NCBI GenBank assembly: GCA_039105265.1
Contig: JAPFFF010000103.1
Span: forward strand, 1 to 63,727
DNA length: 63,727 bases
Origin: Tritrichomonas musculus
Lineage: Eukaryota > Parabasalia > Tritrichomonadida > Tritrichomonadidae
Direction: 5' to 3'
In this document: positions 43,403-51,850 of the stretch, one piece after another
Position numbering within the stretch: position 1 is the first letter of the stretch
Layout: each line of letters starts with the position of its first letter
Position numbers and translations under genes: made by a program
Notes under the pieces: model-generated
What the model was told of the DNA's origin: nothing
Database searches by the model: none
Seen by the model: the letters and a program-made list of their open reading frames with translations, nothing else

Positions 43403-45919
43403 ATGGCAGAATATGATGGAGAAATAAGGATAAAGGCTACGATAGATACAGATGAATTTGATAAAAAAGCAAGTAATCTGACTAAAAAACTATATAGCCA
43501 AAATAATGCATTAAAACGTCAGCAATACATACTAAGTGAGCTAAATCAGAAATACAGCGATATTGTAAATAAAATTACGAAAACCGCAGAAGAAACAAGT
43601 CTTGAAAAGAGTTTGAAAAGGGCTGAAAAAGAACTTTCCTTATTTCAAAAACAATATGAAAATGCAATAAAACACGCAGAACCTTTAAGACTCGTCAAAA
43701 GGTCTTATGAGAATTTAGGTTTAGAGCCTCATCCCGACTACAAAGTCAACATAGAAAAGGCAGAATCAGATGTTTTGAAATTTAAAGGTCAAATTGAGTC
43801 TACAAATTCAGAAATCAAAAGACTTCAAAAAGAACTTGAAAAAGTCAGACTAAACCCTGAAAACACAAGATCTGCAAAAGACCTTGAGTATAAAATATCT
43901 TTGGCGCAGGAAAAAGCGGGAAATCTTCGTGATAGAATACATGAAACCAACCAAGCTTTAAATAATATAAGGTCTGATAAAGTATCGAAAATGTCCGAGA
44001 GTTTCAGCAGACTGTCAGATACTTTAAAGAGTAAATTTCAAAATATTTCGTCACTATTTGGACGTACGTTTTCAGCGGCTATTTCAAGTGTCTCTTCCCC
44101 TCTTAGATCTCTGATTCGTGGGTTTGAAAGGCTTGGTAGAAGGATACTCAGACTTTCTGGATTAGTTTTAGTATTTAATGTAATTCGCTCGTCTCTTAGA
44201 GGTCTTAGGGACTACTTAGGTGGAGTACTTCAAACGAATGATGTGTTTATAAAGTCACTAGGACAAATTAAATCCAATTTAATGACAGCTTTTTACCCTG
44301 TCTATCAGTATATTTTACCCGCCTTAAACGCTTTAATGGGAACTTTAGTAAAAGCGTCGGCGTACCTTGCACAGTTTATGAGTATGATATTTGGGAAAAA
44401 TACCCATGAGTCTCAAAAGGGTGCTAAAATCCTAAACGATCAGGCTTTGGCTGTTAAAAACCAAAAGAAATCTTATGATGAACTCGGAAAAAGCATTAAA
44501 AAAGCAAAAGGGGAACTCGCTTCCTTTGATAAATTAATAGTGCTGAGTCAAAACAATCAAAAGAAGCCAAAATCCCCTGCTGACAGCGGTTTTGTATTTA
44601 GCCCTACTACGTCTTTTGACAATAACTTTAATACTATTTCAAATATATTTGACGTCTTGCGCGAAAAAATCAAACCTACAGTCGAAGCTTTTAAAAATCT
44701 CGGAGAAACGATAAATAACACGTTTGGAAGTTTTGCAGTAACGCTCGGAAAAGACTTTTATAACGAATTCTTAAAGCCTTTGGGAGAATGGACGCTCGGT
44801 AGAGGTCTTCCCGAATTTGCAAGAATTACGGAAGATATGTTTAAAAATATTGACTGGAATAGGCTGAATGCTGAATTTAAAGACCTTTTTAAAGCGTTAG
44901 AACCTTTTTCAGAAACTATAGGAGAAGGACTTTTGTGGTTTTATGAACATATTATATCTAAAATAGCAACGTGGACAATAAGTGAAGCGCTACCTAGAGC
45001 GCTTAGCACGTTATCAAGCGGTATAACTATTCTTGACAATGTTTTAAAAGGAGTAGGAGACGTATTCAAATGGTTTTTCGATAATGTTATAAAGGATATA
45101 GCAGGTTTTAGTGCAGATACATTTTTAAGCTTTTGGGATAAATTTAATGAAAAGTTGAAAGAAATTTCCGGTAATACGGGGACTTTACAACTTGTAGGAC
45201 GAGGGGTAGGAGCTATTATCGCTATACTTGCGGGAGCTCAAATAGGACTAGCTGAAATAGGTATAGGAATACTTGCAAAAAAGGCGATAGAATTTGAAAA
45301 TTCACTGTCAAGCAGTAAAAAAGCTTTTGACGAGTTTTTAAAAGACATTAATGTCAGTCAGGAAAAGTGGGACAATTTATCAATATCAGAAAAAAACAGA
45401 TTAATAAAAGAGTGGCTTGATTCTGATAGAAAACTTGAAAAAGAGGAAGACAAACAAAGAGAAGAATTCATAAGAAAAGAATTAGAAAAATATAAAGATT
45501 TAAGAACTGCCAACGAAAAATTTAATGACATGGTAGAAAAAAATAAAAAAGCCATTGATCAGTGGGGATCAGAGGTTTCAGAAAACTTTAAAAAGAGCTT
45601 TACAGAATCAAAAAATTTTATAATCGAAAAATGGAATGAATTTTCACCTAAATTCACTGAATTTGGCATAAGACTTGGCGATTCATTTAAAGAGGGCATT
45701 TTATCCGCTGTTCGAGGTGGCCTTAGAAGTATGCAAAATTTCATTAACGACATGATTAAAAAAATAAATGCAGTTATTGGTTTTGCAAGAATGCTTCCTG
45801 GTGCTGACTGGATTAAAACTATACCTGAAATAAGTATTCCGGGCCTCGCACAAGGAGCAGTACTCAGAGGCGGAAACCCAATGATAGCCTACTTGAATGA
45901 TCAGCCACAAATTTCTTAA
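43403..45919 (+). CDS. Tape measure protein of prophage 1, interrupted by prophage 2
   Basis: 838 residues in view: long coiled-coil start (KKASNLTKKLYSQNNALKRQ), a hydrophobic region (around 240-330), repeated FKNLGETI/EFKDLFKAL helical segments, and the beginning of the conserved C-terminal LAQGAVLRGGNPMIAYLNDQ region. The protein sets tail length and is ejected into the host membrane. The second prophage begins right after this point. Confidence 0.85.
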   Translation: MAEYDGEIRIKATIDTDEFDKKASNLTKKLYSQNNALKRQQYILSELNQKYSDIVNKITKTAEETSLEKSLKRAEKELSLFQKQYENAIKHAEPLRLVKRSYENLGLEPHPDYKVNIEKAESDVLKFKGQIESTNSEIKRLQKELEKVRLNPENTRSAKDLEYKISLAQEKAGNLRDRIHETNQALNNIRSDKVSKMSESFSRLSDTLKSKFQNISSLFGRTFSAAISSVSSPLRSLIRGFERLGRRILRLSGLVLVFNVIRSSLRGLRDYLGGVLQTNDVFIKSLGQIKSNLMTAFYPVYQYILPALNALMGTLVKASAYLAQFMSMIFGKNTHESQKGAKILNDQALAVKNQKKSYDELGKSIKKAKGELASFDKLIVLSQNNQKKPKSPADSGFVFSPTTSFDNNFNTISNIFDVLREKIKPTVEAFKNLGETINNTFGSFAVTLGKDFYNEFLKPLGEWTLGRGLPEFARITEDMFKNIDWNRLNAEFKDLFKALEPFSETIGEGLLWFYEHIISKIATWTISEALPRALSTLSSGITILDNVLKGVGDVFKWFFDNVIKDIAGFSADTFLSFWDKFNEKLKEISGNTGTLQLVGRGVGAIIAILAGAQIGLAEIGIGILAKKAIEFENSLSSSKKAFDEFLKDINVSQEKWDNLSISEKNRLIKEWLDSDRKLEKEEDKQREEFIRKELEKYKDLRTANEKFNDMVEKNKKAIDQWGSEVSENFKKSFTESKNFIIEKWNEFSPKFTEFGIRLGDSFKEGILSAVRGGLRSMQNFINDMIKKINAVIGFARMLPGADWIKTIPEISIPGLAQGAVLRGGNPMIAYLNDQPQIS

Positions 45920-45999
45920 GTACAAAAGAGGAAGAAAGCGCGAATATTTTATAACTATTATATAAAAACAATATAATTTTATTTTAAAAATCATTAATT

Positions 46000-47592
46000 T
46001 TAACCATCATTATAAATTATATTTAATTTTTCATCACTCCAAATTAATTTTTTAACAATTAATTTGACGAGTGATTTTTTTGTTGGAAAATCCATGGTAT
46101 GAAAATTAGCTTTTAAGTTTTTTAAAGAATTGACTATATATTCCAAGTTCAATTTTTCGTTTTTAGCAGATTGTAGTTTGGTTTCTAAGTCATAGTTTTC
46201 AGAAGTTAGTTTTTTGATTTGTGAATTAATTTTATTCACTTTAATTTCAATATCTTTAATAAGGGGTGATTGAGGTGTGATTTTTTGAAGACAGTCAATG
46301 AATTTAAATTTGGATTTTTCTAAGTTTGAAATCTTACATTTATTATCAAATATTTTATCACTAATTTTATTGTATAGGTGTGTATTCTTTTTTAGGCATA
46401 TTTTTCTTTTTAGTTCTTTTTCATCCAATTCTAATAACTGCCGAATGATAAAATTATCGGTTTTGGGACCATTAAGGTTTTTGGAATCACAATATTTCAT
46501 GCCGAAATTTGTTTTGTACGAGCATACATAGCAGAAATCGTACCCACCCTGTCCGCAACGTATGACCATGGTATGTCCACATTTGGGGCATGGAATCATT
46601 TTAGAAAAGAGGGCTTCTGTTTTACGCATACGAGATCCATGAGGTGATTTGTTAAGCATCTTTTGAACTTGTACCCAGTCTTTGCCGGATATAGTTCCTT
46701 TGTGCTTTCCCAAAGCAACAATCCAGGAAGAAATGGGAGTCATATGTCCGGGCGTATCTCTTCGATTATATGAGGTCAACCCTAACTTTTTATAAAAATC
46801 CGAAGTTTTAAAAAAGATATTTGCGCTGCGGGATGAAAAATATTCGAAGGAATCTTTGTCGGCGGTACAATACACGGGATTACCGAGGATGACGTAAACG
46901 GTGTGTCTGCAAAAGTCATATCCCAGAGGGGTCTTAATATTTAAGTCTTTCAAATGTTTTACAACCAATGATACCGAGGCAACTTCCAAAAATTTTTTGT
47001 AAATTATCTTCACAACGTCAATATCCTGATTAGCCTCTAAAAAACAGCATTTTTTAGATTTCCCGTCAATTAATACTTGCTCGTATTTGGCCGGAGAAAA
47101 TCCTATCGGGCATACACCGCCAAGCCAACGACCGCTTTTGGCTAAAAACATCATATTATCTCTGACACGCTCTGCGATAGCCTCTCGCTCCATCTGGGCA
47201 AAAACAGCACAAATATACATCATGCCTCGCCCGACGGGAGTAGAAGTGTCGAAATGCTCTTTAACGGAAATAAAAGAAATGTTTTGTTTTTCAAGCTTAT
47301 CAAACAGAGATGAAAAATCGGAGATACTTCTACTGATCCTATCGAGCTTGTAGCAGATAATATATCCACCCCGCTCTTTTTCGACAGATTTCATCATTTC
47401 CAAGTATTGAGGTCTTTTGGTGTTTTTACCGGAAAATCCTTCGTCTTTATAAACGAGTATTCGTTTATCGGAAATATCAAAGAAGTTTTTTTCAATGTAA
47501 TCTTTGCAAATTGTTATTTGACTTTCAATACTCTCCCCTTCCTCGGTATATACGGATTTACGAACATAAATATAAAAAGTATTTGTTCCCAT
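46000..47592 (-). CDS. Large serine recombinase (integrase) of prophage 2
   Basis: 530 residues. Resolvase-type catalytic domain (IYVRKSVYTEEG with the nucleophile Ser, YKDEGFSGKNTKRPQ, YKLDRISRSISDF, GRGMMYICAVFAQMERE), the Recombinase domain (GGVCPIGFSPAKYE), a zinc-ribbon domain (CPKCGHTMVIRCG...CYVCSYK, C), and a long C-terminal coiled-coil. This is the full layout of phiC31/TP901-like integrases that recombine attP with attB without host factors. Transcribed outward against the rest of the prophage. Confidence 0.93.
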   Translation of the reverse strand: MGTNTFYIYVRKSVYTEEGESIESQITICKDYIEKNFFDISDKRILVYKDEGFSGKNTKRPQYLEMMKSVEKERGGYIICYKLDRISRSISDFSSLFDKLEKQNISFISVKEHFDTSTPVGRGMMYICAVFAQMEREAIAERVRDNMMFLAKSGRWLGGVCPIGFSPAKYEQVLIDGKSKKCCFLEANQDIDVVKIIYKKFLEVASVSLVVKHLKDLNIKTPLGYDFCRHTVYVILGNPVYCTADKDSFEYFSSRSANIFFKTSDFYKKLGLTSYNRRDTPGHMTPISSWIVALGKHKGTISGKDWVQVQKMLNKSPHGSRMRKTEALFSKMIPCPKCGHTMVIRCGQGGYDFCYVCSYKTNFGMKYCDSKNLNGPKTDNFIIRQLLELDEKELKRKICLKKNTHLYNKISDKIFDNKCKISNLEKSKFKFIDCLQKITPQSPLIKDIEIKVNKINSQIKKLTSENYDLETKLQSAKNEKLNLEYIVNSLKNLKANFHTMDFPTKKSLVKLIVKKLIWSDEKLNIIYNDG

Positions 47593-47654
47593 GATTAACT
47601 CCTTATTACGAAAATATTTTAATAATATTATACCACTTAAAAGGATGTGAAAAT

Positions 47655-47897
47655 ATGTCGGTAGTGAAAAAAATATTAAAGGTCATATTTGGCCATTCGG
47701 ACTTATATATGCAAGACAAAAGTGATGATAAAAACTTAGATGATGATTGCTGGGACGAATATTTCAGCGGGAGTGATATATTAGCTAAAAAAGTGGAGAG
47801 GGACTTAGAAAACTCGGTCAAAGACTATCTTAAGAAAAGTTATGAAGAAAACCCGCAAAGCAAGTGCCAAATATATTATTTTGAAGACTATAGATGA
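47655..47897 (+). CDS. Unknown 80-residue acidic early protein
   Basis: First gene of the rightward early operon of prophage 2; AAAGGATGTG lies before the ATG. A hydrophobic/basic start (VVKKILKVIFGHS) leads into a very acidic middle (DDKNLDDDCWDE). I do not recognise it. Confidence 0.55.
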   Translation: MSVVKKILKVIFGHSDLYMQDKSDDKNLDDDCWDEYFSGSDILAKKVERDLENSVKDYLKKSYEENPQSKCQIYYFEDYR

Positions 47898-47906
47898 GGT
47901 GAAAAA

Positions 47907-48416
47907 ATGGAAACTTTAAGGCAAATATCAGAGGATTATCAAAGTATATTATATGAGGCTTTAAGCAGTGAAGAAATATCGGAAGAGACTCTGGAAAAAA
48001 TCAAACTCATAGATGACAAATTTGATGAAAAAATCGGAAATATGGCATATATTGTCCAGGAGTTAAAAGCGAACTGTTTAATTGTCAATAACGAAATAGA
48101 CCGCCTTACAGAAAAACTTGTAAGGTGGCACAAAAACATAAAATCACTGACTAAGTACATGATTTGCGAAATGGGATTAGTGGGTAAGAAAAAAGTAAAT
48201 ACCGCACTTTACAGTGTAAGCTTGAGGAAAAGTGAGGTATGCGAGATAGACAGTGAATTTATAAAAGAAGCAAAAGAAAAAAATTTAATCGGTCTTTTAC
48301 GGATAGTGCCGGAGCATACAGAACCTGATAAAAAAGCGATAAAAGAATATATAAACAGCGGTCATGAGCTTATCCATGCAAGAATAACAGAAAATCAAAA
48401 TTTAAACATAAAATAA
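47907..48416 (+). CDS. Siphovirus Gp157-family protein
   Basis: 169 residues, almost all helical and charged, with the family features ETLRQISEDYQSILYEAL, LIVNNEIDRLTEKLVRWHKNIKSLTKYM and a small C-terminal beta part (NTALYSVSLRKSE). Gp157 proteins lie next to single-strand annealing proteins in siphoviruses and are thought to act in recombination. ATG behind GAGGTG. Confidence 0.85.
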   Translation: METLRQISEDYQSILYEALSSEEISEETLEKIKLIDDKFDEKIGNMAYIVQELKANCLIVNNEIDRLTEKLVRWHKNIKSLTKYMICEMGLVGKKKVNTALYSVSLRKSEVCEIDSEFIKEAKEKNLIGLLRIVPEHTEPDKKAIKEYINSGHELIHARITENQNLNIK

Positions 48417-48421
48417 AAAAA

Positions 48422-48456
48422 GCCTTCAACGTGGCTGTTTAGAGCCATGTGAAAGC
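48422..48456 (+). promoter_or_regulatory. Long hairpin before the annealing-protein gene
   Basis: The inner stem TGGCT/AGCCA and outer stem GC-TTCA/TGAA-GC form one bulged hairpin 30 bases before the gene; no T-run follows. It may stabilise or regulate the mRNA. Function is not known. Confidence 0.35.
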
Positions 48457-48488
48457 GAAAATCAATAAAATCGAAAGGAGCTTTAAAT

Positions 48489-49124
48489 ATGAATGAAAAA
48501 GAAATTTTAAATAATTTCGATAATAGTTTACCACAAAATGAAAATTTATCAAGAGATAAAAGCGTATTTGAAAATTTGTCGAAGGTAAACGTAAACGACA
48601 AAGTAGAGCTAAAAAACAAGATGAAATATTTATCATGGGCGTATGCGTGGGCAGAAGCAAAAAAACATTATCCAAACATGATTTCCAGGGTTTACGAGAC
48701 TGAATCAAGAATGAACTATTTTACAGATGGAAGGACGTGCTGGGTAAAGGTCGGGGTAACGATTGAAGGACTTGAATATATCGAATATTACCCCGTTACA
48801 GATTATAGAAACTGCTCAATACCACTTGCCAAAGTAACAAGTTTTGACGTAAACACAGCAATACAAAGAGGGCTTACAAAAGCAATAGCAAGGCATGGCT
48901 TGGGACTTTACATTTATGCGGGAGAAGATTTGCCGGAAGAAATCCGAGAAATAATAAACGATCTTTACTCAGAGATAGAAAAATACGGATCGCAATCAGA
49001 AAGACTTAAAAAAGGGATCCTTGAAAAATATAAAGTGAAAAGTCTAAACGAATTAACAGAGAATCAAGCAAGTGAAGCTATGGAAAAAATTAGAAATTTT
49101 AATAAAAAAGGTGAAGAAAATTAA
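48489..49124 (+). CDS. DUF1071-family single-strand annealing protein (Sak-like)
   Basis: 211 residues. KMKYLSWAYAWAEAKKHYPNM is the classic start of DUF1071 proteins, followed by VKVGVTIEGLEYIEYYPVTDYRN and TSFDVNTAIQRGLTKAIARHGLGLYIYAGEDLP. The family belongs to the Rad52-like annealing superfamily and promotes phage recombination. SSB, Gp157 and RusA genes nearby support this. Confidence 0.87.
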   Translation: MNEKEILNNFDNSLPQNENLSRDKSVFENLSKVNVNDKVELKNKMKYLSWAYAWAEAKKHYPNMISRVYETESRMNYFTDGRTCWVKVGVTIEGLEYIEYYPVTDYRNCSIPLAKVTSFDVNTAIQRGLTKAIARHGLGLYIYAGEDLPEEIREIINDLYSEIEKYGSQSERLKKGILEKYKVKSLNELTENQASEAMEKIRNFNKKGEEN

Positions 49125-49125
49125 A

Positions 49126-49413
49126 ATGGAAAAAGTAAAACTGGGCAAAAGAATTGATGCGTTAGGCAGAGTAACCATTCCGATAGATATTAGAAGGAAT
49201 ATGAATTTAGACATTAATGATAAAGTGGATTTTTACTATGATGAGCAGCAACAAATGTTTGGAATAAAGTCTGCAAGTTTTGAAAACCAGGCACAAAGAA
49301 AGATAGATGATCTGGTAAATCTTACAGAAGAAATTGAGCCAGAAAGCGTAGAAGAAGTAACTCGCTTATTAAAGAAAATCAAAAAAATACTCGGCATACA
49401 AAATAAGTTGTAG
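49126..49413 (+). CDS. AbrB/SpoVT-type DNA-binding protein
   Basis: 95 residues from ATG 49126, two bases after the previous stop. KRIDALGRVTIPIDIRRNMNL is the swapped-hairpin AbrB motif; a helical acidic C-terminus follows (LTEEIEPESVEEVTRLLKK). It is likely a small transcription regulator within the replication block. The longer ORF start overlaps the annealing gene and lacks a ribosome site. Confidence 0.8.
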   Translation: MEKVKLGKRIDALGRVTIPIDIRRNMNLDINDKVDFYYDEQQQMFGIKSASFENQAQRKIDDLVNLTEEIEPESVEEVTRLLKKIKKILGIQNKL

Positions 49414-49428
49414 AAAGTAGGAGCTTTA

Positions 49429-49839
49429 ATGTTAAATACAGTAGCTTTAATGGGACGATTTACGAAAGATCTTGAACTTAAAAAATTAGAAAGTGGAAAG
49501 AAAGTAATAAATTTTTGTTTGGCAGTAGAAAGAAACCGAGCGAGTAAAGATGAAGAAAAGAAATCAGACTTTGTAGACTGCATAGCATGGGAAAATACTG
49601 CTGAGTTTATCAGTACATATTTTAAAAAAGGAGACCCGATAATTGCTCAAGGAAGATTAGAAACAAGGCAGTATGAGGACAAGCAGGGTAATAAAAGGAA
49701 AGCTGTTTATGTGCTTGTAAATAATGTTAATTTTTGTGCATTTAAAAAGAATGAAGAAGGACAAGGCGAAGAAAAAGGAAAACCATCAAAAGAAAACGAT
49801 ACCGATTATTTATCAAGCGATGAAGATTTACCGTTTTAG
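49429..49839 (+). CDS. ssb: Single-stranded DNA-binding protein
   Basis: 136 residues: LNTVALMGRFTKDLELKK at the start, FVDCIAWENTAEFISTYFKKGDPI in the OB fold, and the acidic tail ending DEDLPF that recruits repair proteins. A phage copy, separate from the host ssb. Confidence 0.94.
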   Translation: MLNTVALMGRFTKDLELKKLESGKKVINFCLAVERNRASKDEEKKSDFVDCIAWENTAEFISTYFKKGDPIIAQGRLETRQYEDKQGNKRKAVYVLVNNVNFCAFKKNEEGQGEEKGKPSKENDTDYLSSDEDLPF

Positions 49840-49851
49840 AAAGGATAAACG

Positions 49852-50112
49852 ATGAAAGAAAAATCAAAATTTGAATATGAAATAGTATCTCACCTGGCAC
49901 TTTTAAATAAAACCAGTGATACTTTTAAAGAAGTTAATTTGGTGTCATATAATGGTTCAGAGACAAAACTTGATATTAGGTCATGGCGTAGGCTTGGCAA
50001 CGAAGAAAAAATGTTAAAAGGAATAGCTTTAACAAATGATGAAGCTCTTATATTAATGGAAGCTCTGCAAAGTTTTTTTGAGGGCAAGAAAAAATCAGAA
50101 AGGATTGATTGA
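49852..50112 (+). CDS. YdbC/PC4-like ssDNA-binding protein
   Basis: 86 residues: FEYEIVSHLALLN, KEVNLVSYNGSETKLDIRSWR, and KGIALTNDEALILMEAL. This is the pattern of the YdbC family, small PC4-fold proteins that bind single-stranded nucleic acid. Placed right after ssb. Confidence 0.75.
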   Translation: MKEKSKFEYEIVSHLALLNKTSDTFKEVNLVSYNGSETKLDIRSWRRLGNEEKMLKGIALTNDEALILMEALQSFFEGKKKSERID

Positions 50113-50114
50113 CA

Positions 50115-50429
50115 ATGTTTAGCCCAGAAGATTATAGAAAAAATGAAAAAAGAGAGATTTATGAACCGATTTTACTTTATACAGAAAGCTTTTTATATCT
50201 ACCTATAGAAGCTCGGCTATTGTTTTTATATTTATACGTTAAATGCGATAAACAAGGGCTTGTGATATCACCAAAGGCAACAGCAAGAGCAGCAAAAATT
50301 GATGAAAAATTTGTTGACTTGCTTATTAAAAAAAAGTGTTTGTTACAGGGAGATTATGATGAGTATTACATTCCAAATATTTTTGTAAATTATTCAGAAA
50401 ATGACCCGTGGGGTTGGGACAAAAATTAA
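50115..50429 (+). CDS. Unknown phage replication-block protein
   Basis: 104 residues from ATG 50115 with GAAAGGATT upstream. SFLYLPIEARLLFLYLYVKCDKQG and SPKATARAAKIDEKFVDLL look like a winged-helix domain of phage replication proteins (as in DnaD/replisome organiser N-termini). It ends before the structured RNA at 50459. Exact family unknown. Confidence 0.55.
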   Translation: MFSPEDYRKNEKREIYEPILLYTESFLYLPIEARLLFLYLYVKCDKQGLVISPKATARAAKIDEKFVDLLIKKKCLLQGDYDEYYIPNIFVNYSENDPWGWDKN

Positions 50430-50458
50430 AAATCACATAAATAATGTTTAAGGAGGAT

Positions 50459-50540
50459 GTTTGCATAATTTGATTGATAGCTGAGGCGAAGCCCTAAAGG
50501 TCTAAAAAAGGGTGAACGACCGAGGAAAACGTAAGCAAAT
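50459..50540 (+). ncRNA. Pseudoknotted RNA between an orphan ribosome site and the replication gene
   Basis: AAGGAGG at 50450-50456 has no usable start after it: every nearby frame stops within a few codons. TTTGC (50460-50464) pairs with GCAAA (50535-50539). Inside, CCCT (50492-50495) can pair with AGGG (50509-50512) and GGTC (50499-50502) with GACC (50518-50521), an H-type pseudoknot; GGC-GAA-GCC is an alternative small hairpin. Folding would bring AAGGAGG close to GTG 50543. The pairings are seen; the function is inference. Confidence 0.5.
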
Positions 50541-50542
50541 TT

Positions 50543-51598
50543 GTGCGAACAACAAATATGTCTAATAAAGCAGACAATATTTTCAAATTCCTAAAAGCGT
50601 TTAAAAACTGGGAGTCTAAAAATCCATTAACACCAGTTCAAGAAAAGTTATTAATGAGAATAATGATTAGGGTAAACGAAAACCACTGGGAAGAATGGAC
50701 GCCAATATCAAACGATGAATTAATATTAGAAACTCGTATTACCAATAGAACTACATTCACAAAAAATAGAGACTATTTAAAGAATATGGGATTAATCAGG
50801 TACAAAAAAGGTTCAAAAGGAAAAAGAAGTGTTTTTGGTGTAAATATGCCGATTGCTGAAACAACTTTTGTATTTCCTAAAACTAAAAATAATAAAGATT
50901 ATGTATCACCAGAGATACATAAAACTATACATGAAAATGAAAACAATGAAGATTATGTATCACCAGAGATACATAAAACTATACATGAAAATGAAAACAA
51001 TGAAGATTATGTATCACCAGAGATACATAAAACTATACATAAAACTGTACATAATAATCCCGAAACCCCGCATGAACAGTGCGTTCCAGAACCCCCTAAA
51101 CATAAAACTATAAACAATAAACATAATATTACTCGTATAAATACTCGTAATATTATAACAGTAGCTCAGAGCGATAAAATCACTCATGAGCTGTTAGAAG
51201 AACCTGATGAAAAAATATTTATTGAAATTCCTCTTATTGGTGACAAAGTTTATCGAATGCCCGAAAGTTTGGTAGACGAATATCAAAAATTGTACACCGG
51301 TATAGACGTTAGGCAGGAAATCAGAGAATATAAAGCGTGGACATTGTCAAATCCAAACAAAAGGAAAACAGAACGAGGGATATTAAGGTCTATTAACTGC
51401 TGGTTGGAAAAAAATCAAAACAGTGGAAATAAAAAGCCGTCAAACGGAGTAAACCGAGACGGAAAGGCAAGTTATGACATTGAGGGGTATCATAATTTTT
51501 GCAGGAATAATTTAATGAGTTCGAAACCTACGGATGCCTTTTCAGAAACGCTGGATGAACAAGAAAAATTGGAGTTTATAGAAGTGGAGGTAACGTAA
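50543..51598 (+). CDS. Phage replication initiator with internal iterons
   Basis: 351 residues. The N-terminal winged helix (MSNKADNIFKFLKAF, WTPISNDELILETRITNRTTFTKNRDYL) fits lambda O/replisome-organiser proteins. Residues about 119-170 are three repeats of DYVSPEIHKTIHENENNE made by iteron DNA. The C-terminal part (IPLIGDKVYRMPESLVDEYQKLY, KTERGILRSINCWLEK) is the usual end of such organisers. Start GTG 50543 or ATG 50558; neither has a local ribosome site (see the RNA at 50459). Confidence 0.8.
   Translation: MRTTNMSNKADNIFKFLKAFKNWESKNPLTPVQEKLLMRIMIRVNENHWEEWTPISNDELILETRITNRTTFTKNRDYLKNMGLIRYKKGSKGKRSVFGVNMPIAETTFVFPKTKNNKDYVSPEIHKTIHENENNEDYVSPEIHKTIHENENNEDYVSPEIHKTIHKTVHNNPETPHEQCVPEPPKHKTINNKHNITRINTRNIITVAQSDKITHELLEEPDEKIFIEIPLIGDKVYRMPESLVDEYQKLYTGIDVRQEIREYKAWTLSNPNKRKTERGILRSINCWLEKNQNSGNKKPSNGVNRDGKASYDIEGYHNFCRNNLMSSKPTDAFSETLDEQEKLEFIEVEVT
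50897..51052 (+). repeat. Iterons, likely prophage 2 replication origin
   Basis: Two full 54-base direct repeats (50897-50950, 50951-51004) and a third 36-base copy (51005-51040), nearly identical. Each holds a perfect inverted repeat TTATGTATC-ACCAGA-GATACATAA. Tandem sites inside the initiator gene are the lambda ori arrangement. Confidence 0.8.
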
Positions 51599-51850
51599 GT
51601 GACTAGAAAAGAGACTGCTAAAGTTCTGTTTGTTTTGAGAACAGCCTATCCGACTTTTCATAGAGGAATAGGGCGTGAAGAAGCCGAAGAAGTAATAAAT
51701 TTATGGCATGAATTGTTTATCAAAGATGACTTTTCAAAGGTTATGAAAGCTGTAAAATCATACATTGTAGCGGACAAAAAAGGTTATCCCCCATCAATTG
51801 GAATGATAAAAAATAAAATGCCACAAATCGGAGATGACCAGACAAAATGA
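51599..51850 (+). CDS. Short paralogue of the helicase loader (N-terminal domain only)
   Basis: 83 residues from GTG 51599. TRKETAKVLFVLRTAYPTFHRGIGREEAEEVINLWHELF and the end KKGYPPSIGMIKNKM match the first 75 residues of the next protein. It lacks the C-terminal half. It overlaps the next gene by four bases (ATGA). Confidence 0.75.
   Translation: MTRKETAKVLFVLRTAYPTFHRGIGREEAEEVINLWHELFIKDDFSKVMKAVKSYIVADKKGYPPSIGMIKNKMPQIGDDQTK

Larger units (their letters stand above)
30018..45919. mobile_element. Prophage 1 (siphovirus-like, SPP1-type portal), broken
   Basis: A tailed-phage remnant beginning at the tRNA-Leu 3' end. Parts seen, in order: serine recombinase, small Zn protein, terminase pair, portal, fibre-like protein, scaffold, major capsid, connectors, tail tube, tail chaperone-type proteins, tape measure. 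Two toxin-antitoxin modules and a type I toxin-like locus are carried along. It looks broken (about two breaks, one being the insertion of prophage 2 into the tape-measure gene). The structural genes are clean open frames, so integration was probably recent. The right part must lie beyond prophage 2, outside this window. Confidence 0.85.

Noticed and set aside
50459-50540. Group I or group II intron or hammerhead ribozyme at the structured RNA
   Set aside because: Too short for an intron, no domain V-like motif, and the hammerhead core sequence is absent.
50897-51040. The 54-base direct repeats as a CRISPR-like array
   Set aside because: The whole unit including the would-be spacer is repeated, and it lies inside an open reading frame of a replication gene.
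50853-51113. Second open frame over the iterons (repeated MYHQRYIKLYMK)
   Set aside because: It arises only because the 54-base unit is a multiple of three and open in two frames; no ribosome site.
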